From Fidelibacterota bacterium (GTDB lineage Bacteria > Fidelibacterota > Marinisomatia > Marinisomatales > TCS55), in NCBI GenBank assembly GCA_030746535.1, contig JASLML010000011.1, positions 1 through 37,485 of the forward strand: DNA of 37,485 nt, in the 5' to 3' direction. Below are positions 27,599 through 36,643 of the stretch, in pieces (positions within the stretch are counted from its first letter, which is position 1; each line of letters starts with the position of its first letter). Below the pieces are notes generated by a model. It was not told the DNA's origin. It saw only the letters and a program-made list of their open reading frames with translations, and did not search any database. A program made the translations under genes and the position numbers.

Positions 27599-28673
27599 TT
27601 CATTTTTTACCCGCAGGCAGGATATTTTGAAAACCAGGCTGGCAAAGGATAATCTGGATGGCATGCTGATTACTCATCTTCCGAATGTCCGTTATATATG
27701 CGGATTCAGCGGTTCGGCCGGATCTTGTCTGGTTACACAAAGCGGAAATTATTTTTTCTCTGACGGAAGATACACGGAACAAGCCCGGCAGGAAGTAAAA
27801 GGATGCGAAATTCACATCGGCACACACAATCATTTCGAAACAGCTAAAAACAACGGCATTATACCAAATGGAATGTCGCTTGCATTTGAAAAGGACCGCG
27901 TTGCGGTTAGTCAGTACGAAACTATGCAGAATCTTTTTCCAGATACATCATGGGAAGGAATTTCCATGATTGTTGAGAATATAGCGGCTGTAAAAGATGA
28001 TATGGAACTCGAAGCACTTCGGACTGCTGTGGAAATTACGGACAAAGCTTATGACCAAATTTTACCGATGCTGAAACCGGGGACAACTGAAAAGCAGGTT
28101 GCCACTTCGCTGTCTTCATTTTATATGGAACACGGTGATGGTGAAGCCTATCCGGCGATTGTTGCCGGAGGCCCGAACGGAGCGCTTCCGCATGCACAAC
28201 CATCAGATCGCTCATTCGAAAAAGGTGATTTTATTGTAATCGATGCAGCGGCAAAATACGCCGGCTATCATGCGGATATGACACGGACCCCTGTTGTGGA
28301 AGAAGCAACCGACCGGCATCGCGACATGTACGCCATTGTAAAAGAATCTCAGCAGCGCGGACTGGATGCCGCAAAGGCAGGCGTGTCCTGTAAAGATGTT
28401 GACTCCGCCTGCCGCGATTATATTGAGGATCAGGGATTTGGCGAATATTTCATTCACGGAACGGGCCACGGCATCGGGCTCGAAATCCACACTTGGCCGC
28501 GCTTCAGCCAGCTGAGCGAAGAAGTGCTGAAAAAGAATAACGTTATGACAATTGAACCGGGAATTTATTTCTCTGGCTGGGGCGGCATCCGGATTGAGGA
28601 TGATGTTATTATACATGAAGACAACTGCGAAGTGATGAACACGACAACAAAGGAATTGATGATTCTAAGTTGA
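27591..28673 (+). CDS. M24-family Xaa-Pro aminopeptidase
   Basis: This 360-residue 'pita-bread' metallopeptidase releases the N-terminal residue before a proline. An N-terminal creatinase-like domain (about 1-130, with LPNVRYICGFSGSAG) precedes the catalytic domain. All five metal ligands are present: D218 and D229 (VIDAAAKYAGYHADMT), H293 (HGTGHGIGLEIH), E322 (TIEPGIY) and E336 (GGIRIEDDV). The additional His in LPHAQPSDR near 201 is also conserved in the family. There is no signal peptide, so it acts in the cytoplasm. It overlaps the TPR gene by eight bases and the next gene by one base. Confidence 0.94.
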   Translation: MTDSFFTRRQDILKTRLAKDNLDGMLITHLPNVRYICGFSGSAGSCLVTQSGNYFFSDGRYTEQARQEVKGCEIHIGTHNHFETAKNNGIIPNGMSLAFEKDRVAVSQYETMQNLFPDTSWEGISMIVENIAAVKDDMELEALRTAVEITDKAYDQILPMLKPGTTEKQVATSLSSFYMEHGDGEAYPAIVAGGPNGALPHAQPSDRSFEKGDFIVIDAAAKYAGYHADMTRTPVVEEATDRHRDMYAIVKESQQRGLDAAKAGVSCKDVDSACRDYIEDQGFGEYFIHGTGHGIGLEIHTWPRFSQLSEEVLKKNNVMTIEPGIYFSGWGGIRIEDDVIIHEDNCEVMNTTTKELMILS

Positions 28674-29530
28674 TGGTTTATAAGTTTTTTCGTTTATTCA
28701 CTTCCTTTCTTCTTTTATCATTTTCAGCTTCGCAGGATACAGGCGCATGGAATCTTGTAAGTCCGGAAAGAGAATTTTCCATCAGCGGCATTGGTCATCT
28801 GAAACGCGGAATGGTGGTTGTGCATGATAATAAACGCGAAGGCCAGGCAAGGGTAGGAATTATTTCTGGAAAAAATGAATACGCAAAACTGACGTGGCCG
28901 GCGGATGCATTGCCGTTTGATTTGGAAGCGCTTGATATGATTCCCGGGAAACCGAATAGGTTTATCGCGATGGAAAGCTCAGGGAAATGTTATGATTTGC
29001 ATTTTAACAATCGAAGCGGAAAGCTGAATCTGAAAAATGTTTTCAGTATACCGGGCGTAAAAAGGCCGATGAACTTAGAAGGTATTGCAGTTTTCAGGAT
29101 GGGCGGAAGTATGTGGGCTGCTTGGGGCGACCGCGGCAAAAATCAATTTCCGGCGGCGCTGTATTGGGGAAGGCTGTACCTCTACAGCTCAAAAGTTGAA
29201 ACGGCCGGATCATTTGAATTCACAGTGCCGTTCCCGGAGTCGGATGTGCGGCATTTATCTGATTTAGAAATTACAGAAGACGGCACTTGCTGGATTTCTT
29301 CTGCTTCCGATCCGGGAGATGACGGCCCGTTTGACAGTGCTGTATACCTTCTTGGGGCATTTCGGGAAAACGGCCGAACCATTAATTTTATTCCCGAAAA
29401 ATCCGGACAACCATATCGGGTGTACAAAGGTCACAAGATTGAAGCAATAGCGCTAGAAAGCGGGAAACTAACGTGCGGGACGGATGATGAAAATTTTGGC
29501 GCATCGCTTTTAGTACAAGACGCTAATTAA
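28673..29530 (+). CDS. Secreted protein of unknown function, possibly propeller-like
   Basis: I do not recognise a named family. The 285-residue product has a Sec signal (FFRLFTSFLLLSFSASQ, cleavage near residue 21). The mature part is beta-rich and repeats segments of the type LEALDMIPGKPNRFIAMESSGKCYDL, LEGIAVFRMGG and LSDLEITEDGTCWISSASDPGDDGP. These resemble the blades of phytase-like or esterase-like six-bladed propellers that often carry a SDPGDDG-type acidic loop. A Ca2+-binding or substrate role is unproven. The ATG at 28673 (TGATG overlap with the peptidase stop) is preferred over an in-frame TTG three bases upstream. It precedes the peptidase-propeller-barrel gene by 22 bases. Confidence 0.62.
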   Translation: MVYKFFRLFTSFLLLSFSASQDTGAWNLVSPEREFSISGIGHLKRGMVVVHDNKREGQARVGIISGKNEYAKLTWPADALPFDLEALDMIPGKPNRFIAMESSGKCYDLHFNNRSGKLNLKNVFSIPGVKRPMNLEGIAVFRMGGSMWAAWGDRGKNQFPAALYWGRLYLYSSKVETAGSFEFTVPFPESDVRHLSDLEITEDGTCWISSASDPGDDGPFDSAVYLLGAFRENGRTINFIPEKSGQPYRVYKGHKIEAIALESGKLTCGTDDENFGASLLVQDAN

Positions 29531-29552
29531 TTACAACCAAAGGACACAACGA

Positions 29553-32534
29553 ATGAAATTGTATTTAAATATATTTATATGCTTGTTTGCAGTGGGAAAC
29601 TTAGGTGCCCAAGGCCCGTGGCAAATGACAGGCAGAACGCATTCCGAACTGGATTGGTTCACTTTGGAAACAGAGCATTATAATGTGCATTACCATAACG
29701 GAATCGAAGATATTGCCGAGCGAGGTGCATCCATTGCTGAGCAGGTTTGGCAGCCGTTGCTGGATCAGCTGGATATGGACACCATTCCCAAGATTGATAT
29801 TATCTTTACAACGCAGGACGAAATTATGAATGGGTATGCTTTGTGGACGTACCAAACATTCATTTGGGTTGACCAGAATGATGCGGCTATTTGGCTTGAA
29901 GATGATAAATGGCTTTTCCAGGTTGTGGCGCATGAACTCCAGCATATCGTTCTGCTTCATGGCGCAAGATCCTGGCTTCCGGAACCGTTCGGATCATTTT
30001 TATTTTCAGGAATGCCGGGATGGTTCGTAGAAGGATCGGCCGAATATTTTACGGAAAGATGGCGTCCCTGGCGCGCGGACATTTCGCATAAATACCACGT
30101 ATTGACCAATCAAATGGATACCATGGATCCGCATCATGACGGTTTTTCCAAAATGAAATACTGGTCGGACAGGTTTGGTGATTCCACAATTGCGAAAACA
30201 CTTCATTATAGAAATGACTGGAAAATGTTTGATTTTGAAGAAGGGTTTAAAGAAGCAACCGGTGTTGATCTGCACCAGTTTGAAGAAGATTGGCGACGGC
30301 ATATGAATACATATTATTACGGGTACCGAAGCCAAAAGGAATCATTGGATGAAGTAGGAACTGTTACGGCGCTGCCGATTAAAAAAGGCCTAAGATTTGC
30401 TTTTTCACCGGACAGCTTGCGCATTGCCATGACTGGAATAGACAAAAATGGACAGTTTGATCAATCCCTGATGATCGCAACACGGGACACATTAGAACCA
30501 GATTCTTCAGGAATAGATAATTTTTTGAAAAGTTTGTTCAGCAGTAAGGATGATACATCTGAAACGGATGGAAAACCAAAACCCAGTTACGATAAAGAAG
30601 AAGTTGATTTTGGGAATTTCCACGAAGCATTGAGTTGGTCACCAGATGGGGAACAATTAGCATACGCCAAGTACCATTTCGGCGATTATCAGTCCATTAT
30701 ATGGGACGTAAAGGTTGTGGATATTGAAACAGGTGAAAGCAGATGGATTACCGAATCGCAAAGAGCGAGCCACCCGGCTTGGTCTCCTGACGGGAATTCC
30801 ATTGCTTTCGTTGCGCATAAGAACAATACAACTAACCTCTACACCATTCATCCGGACGGAACCGGTCAAAAAAAGCTGACTGCATTTGATGATGATACGC
30901 AAATCATTACACTGGATTGGTCGCCGGACGGCAAGTCTATTGCAATGGCAAAGGCCGGTCCGGACGGCAATTTGGATATTTACATTCTTGATATTGCGTC
31001 AGGTTCATTGGAAAGGGTTACGGAAAATCCATCTGTGGATTACCTTCCGATCTGGCATCCGGACGGGAAGAAGATTACGTTTACATCGCACCGCGGCTCT
31101 ACGCCGAATCTTCATACTGTTGACCTTACAAGCGGAAAGCAGATCCAAAATACGGATGTTGCCGATGCATTGTGGGGCGTGCAGTGGATTCCCGGCGGCG
31201 ATGAGATTTTTGCGAGAACGACTGGAGATGTGGACTCTAACCGTGTTGTTGCGGTAGACCCTTCCCGAGAGAAAACAACCGAACCGCTCACCATGAGAGA
31301 TCAGTTTACTCGCTGGCGCACTACCATGCCGCCGATCGTACTTGATGAAGTGGATGAATATATTGCGCCATCCATCATGAGCAATAAACCGTACAAGTTT
31401 TATAATAATATCCGGCATTTCATGAGCTTCGGTATGCCGTACTTTGACGGATCCGGGGCCTTTGGATTAACGTCATTTACGGACGGAACGGGACGGCACA
31501 TTTTTCAGGCTTTGGGATCATACGACTGGACTGGTAGAACAAAGCCGACTCTTTCGCTTGCTTACGTGAATGCGGAACACGGACCTGTTTGGTCGGTGGT
31601 GTACAATCATAACTTCAGCTGGAGTGTCCGGGAATACGATAGAAGCAAATCGGGCCTTCAGGAAACGCTGGACGGCGTCGTGTTTAATATGTCTGTTCCT
31701 TATAATTTCGGAGAAAGCATGAGTTCATCCCATGCGTATGGAATCAGCCTTTCCATGTATAACAGGCAGGCTGTGATTGGAGACAGCCTTGATTCGGAAA
31801 CAGGAGAGATTCTACAAACCCCTTCATTCGGATTCACTGAATTACCGGAACCCGAAAGCGGCCGGGAAGGAATATTATCTTTACAGTATGCATGGGTAAA
31901 CCGCAGGCCGGAAAGTTCTTTCCTCTATTTGCCGAAGCAGGGGTTTGGCGTTCTGGCAAGAATGGATGCGGGAATCAAAGCCCTCAAAAGTGATTTTGAT
32001 TATCAGAAAATAACTTTGGACGGGTTCGTAAATATTCCGCTTGGTCCAACAGCATTATTTATCCGAACAAAAACATTGGCAATGTTCGGAAATCCGCCTT
32101 CGCAGGACACATTGGCGCTGACAAAGGATCATTCGTATTATCTTCCCGGGGCCGCAGCTTCACCGCCGGGCGGTACCATTATGTTCCCAGAAACGCATAA
32201 TATCCGCGGATGGAATAACGTGAGAATGGGGAATAAACTGGTGTTCGGAACGGTCGAATACAGAATTCCATTGATTCCGCAGCTCCCGATCAATGTGCTC
32301 GGATTTACAGCCGGATCCATGACGGCGGCAGTTTTTTCCGATTTTGGAAATGCATGGACAGATTCACAGCCGGACTGGATCACAACAGCTGGATATGAAG
32401 TGAAAATCGCCCTTCAGGCAGGTTCGATGCCTCTGTTAAATATTGGAATTGGCAAAGCGCAGCAAATCAGCGAATGGGAAGATGGAAAAACCCCGGAATT
32501 TTATGCCCGCCTCGCGCTTATCAATCCCTTTTAA
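29553..32534 (+). CDS. Three-part outer-membrane protein: gluzincin peptidase, TolB-like propeller, Omp85-type barrel
   Basis: This 993-residue exported protein (signal MKLYLNIFICLFAVGNLGAQ) has three parts. Residues about 35-275 resemble a gluzincin metallopeptidase: HELQH at 127-131 supplies two zinc ligands and the catalytic Glu, and WFVEGSAEYF at 157-166 contributes the third ligand (E160). Residues about 345-600 hold PD40/TolB-type propeller repeats with recurring W-S-P-D-G units (SWSPDGEQLAYA, AWSPDGNSIAF, DWSPDGKSIAM, IWHPDGKKITF). The C-terminal part, about 620-993, looks like a BamA/TamA-family barrel: NIRGWNN near 883 stands for the VRGY motif, then FGTVEYRIPL and FSDFGNAW. ACAAAGGACACAACG precedes the ATG. 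It probably acts at the outer membrane; substrate unknown. Confidence 0.82.
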   Translation: MKLYLNIFICLFAVGNLGAQGPWQMTGRTHSELDWFTLETEHYNVHYHNGIEDIAERGASIAEQVWQPLLDQLDMDTIPKIDIIFTTQDEIMNGYALWTYQTFIWVDQNDAAIWLEDDKWLFQVVAHELQHIVLLHGARSWLPEPFGSFLFSGMPGWFVEGSAEYFTERWRPWRADISHKYHVLTNQMDTMDPHHDGFSKMKYWSDRFGDSTIAKTLHYRNDWKMFDFEEGFKEATGVDLHQFEEDWRRHMNTYYYGYRSQKESLDEVGTVTALPIKKGLRFAFSPDSLRIAMTGIDKNGQFDQSLMIATRDTLEPDSSGIDNFLKSLFSSKDDTSETDGKPKPSYDKEEVDFGNFHEALSWSPDGEQLAYAKYHFGDYQSIIWDVKVVDIETGESRWITESQRASHPAWSPDGNSIAFVAHKNNTTNLYTIHPDGTGQKKLTAFDDDTQIITLDWSPDGKSIAMAKAGPDGNLDIYILDIASGSLERVTENPSVDYLPIWHPDGKKITFTSHRGSTPNLHTVDLTSGKQIQNTDVADALWGVQWIPGGDEIFARTTGDVDSNRVVAVDPSREKTTEPLTMRDQFTRWRTTMPPIVLDEVDEYIAPSIMSNKPYKFYNNIRHFMSFGMPYFDGSGAFGLTSFTDGTGRHIFQALGSYDWTGRTKPTLSLAYVNAEHGPVWSVVYNHNFSWSVREYDRSKSGLQETLDGVVFNMSVPYNFGESMSSSHAYGISLSMYNRQAVIGDSLDSETGEILQTPSFGFTELPEPESGREGILSLQYAWVNRRPESSFLYLPKQGFGVLARMDAGIKALKSDFDYQKITLDGFVNIPLGPTALFIRTKTLAMFGNPPSQDTLALTKDHSYYLPGAAASPPGGTIMFPETHNIRGWNNVRMGNKLVFGTVEYRIPLIPQLPINVLGFTAGSMTAAVFSDFGNAWTDSQPDWITTAGYEVKIALQAGSMPLLNIGIGKAQQISEWEDGKTPEFYARLALINPF

Positions 32535-32564
32535 GATTTGCGTGCAGGAAGTAAACTTGTCGCC

Positions 32565-32855
32565 ATGAATCGCCGCGATTTTTTAAAGCTTTCAATCCTG
32601 AGCGCTTTTGCCGCCGCGGCGATCCCCTTTTCAAAAGTACTTTTCAAAAAACAAGAAATCACCAAACCGGCGTCTGACCAAAGCCTCTACTATCCACTCC
32701 GGGGTAATTCCTTCGATAATGCTGCTGATGTGGAATCCCACTACAACCACATGCCCTTTTACCACATGGCAGATGATATTGAAAGATATCGTATGCCCCG
32801 GAAGTGGACGGAGGCAAAACTGCTTGGTCTTCATCAGGAAGATTTCATTTCGTGA
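32565..32855 (+). CDS. Small Tat-signal protein coupled to tldD
   Basis: This 96-residue product opens with a twin-arginine signal (MNRRDFLKLSILSAFAAAAIPF), so it is probably exported folded or with a cofactor. The remaining roughly 70 residues (for example DQSLYYPLRGNSFDN, YHMADDIERYRMPRKWTEAKL) match no family I know and contain no cysteine. I start at the ATG at 32565 because the Tat motif begins there; an in-frame ATG at 32538 would add nine residues. The stop overlaps a GTG start of tldD (GTGA). Homologues of TldD in related bacteria often carry an N-terminal Tat signal in the same polypeptide. This gene may therefore be a split-off signal part, or a separate small partner. Confidence 0.65.
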   Translation: MNRRDFLKLSILSAFAAAAIPFSKVLFKKQEITKPASDQSLYYPLRGNSFDNAADVESHYNHMPFYHMADDIERYRMPRKWTEAKLLGLHQEDFIS

Positions 32856-34342
32856 GAGATCTTCAGGATATTGCGTTAGACACAGCGCGTTCTGCCGGCG
32901 CGGAATATGCAGATATTCGAATATCCAATCACCGCACCCAAAACATCAGAACACGGGAAGAGAGAGTTCAATCCGTTTCCAACAGAGAAAGTTTCGGCTT
33001 TGGCGTGCGCGTGCTGGTGCGTGGAACGTGGGGATTTGCTTCCAGCCATGTGGTAGATAAAAATGAGATTGCCAAAGTTACAAAGCGCGCTGTAGCGATT
33101 GCCAAGGCGAACCGCGTCATCCAGAATGATCCGGTAATCCTCGCGCCTGTGAAAGCGTACGAGGACACTTGGAAAACGCCTATCAAAAAAGATCCGTTCA
33201 CTGTTCCGCTGGAAGATAAGATCAATCTTTTGCTGAAAGTGAATGAAGAAGCACTCAAAATAAAGGGAGCATCATTCTGTAATTCGTTCATGCTGATCAT
33301 GAATGAGCGGAAATATTTTGCATCTACGGAAGGTACCTATCTGGATCAGGATACGTACCGCATCTGGCCGCAGTTTACCGTAACAGCGGTGGACAGGGAT
33401 AAGGGCGAATTTGAAACCTGTATATCGGAAATCTACCCGATGGGAAGCGGCTATGAATTTGTTGAAGAGAATGAAATGGTTTCGCTTGCGCCGGAAGTGG
33501 CATCCACGGCTGTGGAAAAATTGTCGGCAAGATCTGTGGACCCCGGCAAAAAAGACATCATCCTTGACCCCACCAACCTTTGGCTCACGATTCACGAATC
33601 GATCGGGCATCCGACTGAGCTTGACCGCGCGCTCGGGTACGAAGCTAATTACGCCGGGACTAGCTTCTTGACAGTTGACAAAATGGGCAAGCTAAAGCTT
33701 GGTTCTGATATTGTGAATTTTGCTGCGGATAAAACCATTGAAGGCGGGCTAGCCTCGGTCGGCTACGATGATGACGGAGAAAAAACGAAGGAATGGTATT
33801 TGGTAAAGGACGGCCTGTTTATCGACTACCAAACCACCCGCGACCAGGTGTTCTGGCCGGAATATCAAAACGCCAGAAAGGATGCCGGACTTCCGGAAGT
33901 GACGGAATCTTACGGCACCTGCTACGGCGACAGCTGGAGCTCGATTCCGTTTCAGCGTATGCCGAATATCCATCTTGATCCCGGGAAAGATCGGCTCAGC
34001 CTTGATGATCTTATCAGCGACACCAAGGACGGCATTTACATCACCGGAAGGGCAAGCTATTCGATCGATCAGCAGCGGTACAATTTTCAATTCAGCGGAC
34101 AAACATTCCATGAAGTGAAAAACGGGAAGATCACCGGCATGCTCAAGGATGTTGCTTATCAGGCCAACACGAAAGAATTCTGGAATTCGTGCGATGCAAT
34201 CTGCGATGAACGTTTCTGGAAGATGTATGGTTCGTATTACGACGGCAAAGGCCAACCCGGCCAGAGCAATGCCGTTTCGCATGGTTGTCCGCCGGCGCGG
34301 TTCCGCAAAGTGAATGTGATCAATACGGGCAAAACGATATGA
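32852..34342 (+). CDS. tldD: TldD-family metalloprotease subunit
   Basis: TldD and its partner TldE (PmbA) form a heterodimeric zinc protease that degrades unfolded peptides and matures some modified peptides such as microcin B17. The 496-residue product has the TldD zinc motif HESIGH at 248-253 (HExxxH) followed by PTELDRALGYEANYAG, and the late Cys segment SHGCPPARFRKVNV. I start at GTG 32852, which overlaps the upstream Tat-gene stop as GTGA and has AGGAAG about ten bases upstream. The first residues (VRDLQDIALDTARSAGAEYADIRI) match the normal TldD start. The ATGA overlap with pmbA fits the required 1:1 partner. Confidence 0.93.
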   Translation: MRDLQDIALDTARSAGAEYADIRISNHRTQNIRTREERVQSVSNRESFGFGVRVLVRGTWGFASSHVVDKNEIAKVTKRAVAIAKANRVIQNDPVILAPVKAYEDTWKTPIKKDPFTVPLEDKINLLLKVNEEALKIKGASFCNSFMLIMNERKYFASTEGTYLDQDTYRIWPQFTVTAVDRDKGEFETCISEIYPMGSGYEFVEENEMVSLAPEVASTAVEKLSARSVDPGKKDIILDPTNLWLTIHESIGHPTELDRALGYEANYAGTSFLTVDKMGKLKLGSDIVNFAADKTIEGGLASVGYDDDGEKTKEWYLVKDGLFIDYQTTRDQVFWPEYQNARKDAGLPEVTESYGTCYGDSWSSIPFQRMPNIHLDPGKDRLSLDDLISDTKDGIYITGRASYSIDQQRYNFQFSGQTFHEVKNGKITGMLKDVAYQANTKEFWNSCDAICDERFWKMYGSYYDGKGQPGQSNAVSHGCPPARFRKVNVINTGKTI

Positions 34343-35652
34343 TTCTGAGCAAATCAGATTCCCGCGCCTTGATCGAGAAAATCTTGTCCATGACAAATGC
34401 GGATGAAGCGCGCGTGAATCTTTCCGGCGGCAGATCCGGAAACACGCGGTTTGCATTGAATGCAATCACAACAAGTGGTGATGAGGATACGTTTACCATT
34501 ACGCTAAGAGCTGCTTTCGGAAGCCGCCATGCATCCATGAGTGTCAATCAAACGGATGATGCGTCACTGGAATCATTAGTGCGGAAAACGGAAGAAGCCG
34601 CAAAATTCGCCCCGGAAGATCCGGAATACGTTCCCGAACTCGGCCGGCAGAATTATTTATCCATTAAACCTTTCAGCCGAAGCACCGCGAGGGCAAGCGC
34701 AAGATCACGCGTGAAAGGCACCGAAGCGGCATTGCGACCGGCTCGGAGAAATGATCTTGTTAGCGCGGGATTCCTTGAGCATGATCATTCGTTTAGCGCT
34801 GTCGGAAATTCAGCCGGACTGTTCGCGCACAGCGAAAGTACAGATGCATCCTTCAGCAATACGATCCGCACCAAAGATGGAAAAGGTTCCGGCTGGGCCG
34901 GCGACAGTTCACGGGATTTCTCTAAGGTTGACTGCGGAGATGCCAGCAAAAGGGCGATCTGGAAATCTAAGCATTCCGCTGATGCAAATACGCTTGAGCC
35001 GGGCATATATCCGGTGATTCTCGAACCACAGGCCGTAGCGGACCTCATGCGGTTTGCCGCGTATGCGATGAATGCGCGATCCGCTGATGAAGGCAGAAGT
35101 TTTTATTCCAAGAAAGGCGGCGGCAATAAGCTCGGCGAACAGGTTTGCGGAACCAACATTACCATCCGAAGCCAACCGAAACACCCGGAAATCCTCGGAT
35201 TTCCGTTTGCCGGAAACGGCCTGCCTGCAAAAGAGATTTCCTGGATCGAAAACGGCATTTTGAAAAATCTTTATTACGACCGGTACTGGGCGTACAAGAA
35301 TAATGTGGAATCAACCGGCTTCCCGTCCAACATGGTGATTGAAGGCGGAACAGGATCAGTGGAAGATCTTATCCGGGGAGCGAAGAAAGCTGTGCTTGTA
35401 ACGCGGTTATGGTACATTCGTTTTGTCGATCCGCAAACCATTCTCATGACAGGCCTCACCCGAGATGGAACATTTCTTGTTGAGAACGGAAAGATAAAGC
35501 ACGCAGTTAAAAATTTCCGGTTCAACGAAAGCCCTATGACCGTTTTGAACAATGTAGAAAATATGTCGAAGTCCGTGCGTGTCGGGGGATCGCTGGTGCC
35601 TGCCATGCACGCTTCCCAATTCAATTTCGCCAGCCTTTCCGACGCCGTTTAA
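34339..35652 (+). CDS. pmbA: PmbA/TldE-family partner of TldD
   Basis: This 437-residue protein has the TldD/PmbA fold but lacks the HExxxH zinc motif, as TldE subunits do. Recognisable parts are the N-terminal ADEARVNLSGGRSGNTRFALN, LEPGIYPVILEPQAVADLM near residue 220, FSRSTARA, and the C-terminal TGSVEDLIRGAKKAVLVTRLWYIRFVDPQTILMTG, GTFLVENGKI, and RVGGSLVPAMHA. It forms the substrate-holding half of the TldDE heterodimer in the cytoplasm; the partner's Tat-gene context makes export worth considering. It overlaps tldD by four bases. It converges on ubiE with a 10-base gap. Confidence 0.93.
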   Translation: MILSKSDSRALIEKILSMTNADEARVNLSGGRSGNTRFALNAITTSGDEDTFTITLRAAFGSRHASMSVNQTDDASLESLVRKTEEAAKFAPEDPEYVPELGRQNYLSIKPFSRSTARASARSRVKGTEAALRPARRNDLVSAGFLEHDHSFSAVGNSAGLFAHSESTDASFSNTIRTKDGKGSGWAGDSSRDFSKVDCGDASKRAIWKSKHSADANTLEPGIYPVILEPQAVADLMRFAAYAMNARSADEGRSFYSKKGGGNKLGEQVCGTNITIRSQPKHPEILGFPFAGNGLPAKEISWIENGILKNLYYDRYWAYKNNVESTGFPSNMVIEGGTGSVEDLIRGAKKAVLVTRLWYIRFVDPQTILMTGLTRDGTFLVENGKIKHAVKNFRFNESPMTVLNNVENMSKSVRVGGSLVPAMHASQFNFASLSDAV

Positions 35653-35662
35653 TCTTTTGTCC

Positions 35663-36400
35663 CTAAACCTGTTTTTCGCCAATATATAAAGTACAAATTC
35701 CAAATGTGAGTGGAATTGCTTTGCAGTTTTTCAATCCAACTGATTCCATGAGTGAAACGAATTCTTTTCGTGTAGGGAAATTCATTATGGAATCTGCTAA
35801 ATATTCATATGCGGCTGGATTTTTCGTGAACCATTTTGCCAGCTTGGGTAAAATGCCATTCAGATAAAAACCGTAAAAATTACGCCACAGACCTGGTGTC
35901 GGCGTGGTGAGTTCCAACGCCATGACTTGACCATTGTCCACAATAACCCGTTTCATTTCTGAAAGAGCCTTTATCTTATCCGGAATATTCCTTATACCAA
36001 ATGCAATAGCAGCAACATCAAAAGAATTGTCATCAAATTCAAGGTTGGTTCCATCTCCAAATTTTAAATCCACGCGATTTTCCAACCCTTGTGTTTGAAC
36101 TTTTTCAATTCCATTATCCACCATTTCTTGAACAAAATCCACCCCAGTCACTTTCACGGATTCATAGGTATTAGCGCAATCCAGCGCCAATTCACCCGTT
36201 CCGGTGGCAACATCCAAAAAGCGATATGTTTGAAAATAATTCATTTCACTAACGGTACTTTTTCGCCAGGCTACATCTCTTCTCAAAGATAAAAAACGAT
36301 TCAGAAAATCATATTTATCCGTAACGGATGCAAAAATATCTTTCACAATTCCAATGCGCTGGTCGTCATTCATTTCCTTAACGGATGGATATCCTCTCAT
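35663..36400 (-). CDS. ubiE: Demethylmenaquinone methyltransferase (UbiE/MenG)
   Basis: This class I SAM-dependent enzyme makes the last C-methylation of menaquinone and, in some bacteria, of ubiquinone. The 245-residue product has the UbiE start FASVTDKYDFLNRFLSLRRDVAWRK near 24-48, the SAM-binding DVATGTGELALD near 64, GIRNIPDKIKALSEMKRV near 136, and a final FGICTLYIGEKQ. It sits alone on the - strand. The start could also be at an internal Met ten residues in (MNDDQRIG), which aligns better with typical family starts; the upstream ATG is listed. The 243-base gap upstream carries its promoter and the sodN terminator. Confidence 0.94.
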   Translation of the reverse strand: MRGYPSVKEMNDDQRIGIVKDIFASVTDKYDFLNRFLSLRRDVAWRKSTVSEMNYFQTYRFLDVATGTGELALDCANTYESVKVTGVDFVQEMVDNGIEKVQTQGLENRVDLKFGDGTNLEFDDNSFDVAAIAFGIRNIPDKIKALSEMKRVIVDNGQVMALELTTPTPGLWRNFYGFYLNGILPKLAKWFTKNPAAYEYLADSIMNFPTRKEFVSLMESVGLKNCKAIPLTFGICTLYIGEKQV

Positions 36401-36550
36401 TGCGGGCTCATTCCATTTTTAAATATTTTACAGAGGTTATTTACCCATTCGTCCACATCTACACTTTCCTGATATTCATGGCATTATTTTAGAAACCCAT
36501 TTAACACACTATCCAAAATAAAGACTACTTTTTCAACATCCAATTTCTCA

Positions 36551-36587
36551 TCCAAAAAATAAAAAAGCCGTACGACCGTACGGCTTT
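36551..36587 (-). terminator. Intrinsic terminator after sodN
   Basis: AAAGCCGTACG (36564-36574) and CGTACGGCTTT (36577-36587) form a perfect 11-base inverted repeat. Read on the - strand it is followed by TTTTTTATTTTTTGG, a textbook intrinsic terminator for sodN, lying 57 bases after its stop codon. The remaining bases 36401-36550 are A/T-rich and must hold the ubiE promoter. Confidence 0.9.
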
Positions 36588-36643
36588 ATGATTCCGCTTT
36601 GCCCCGCCTCCCGAATTGGTATGACGGAAGGGGTAGAGGGAAG

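Noticed and set aside
32840-32856. Programmed frameshift joining the Tat-signal protein to TldD
   Set aside because: No canonical slippery heptamer lies at the junction, and GTG with an AGGAAG site explains tldD translation. A sequencing frameshift remains possible and is noted as a check.
9147-34342. TldDE as the maturation protease for the two small membrane proteins
   Set aside because: TldDE can mature modified peptides, but the genes are 23 kb apart, there is no leader motif or modification enzyme, and the small proteins look like ordinary membrane peptides.
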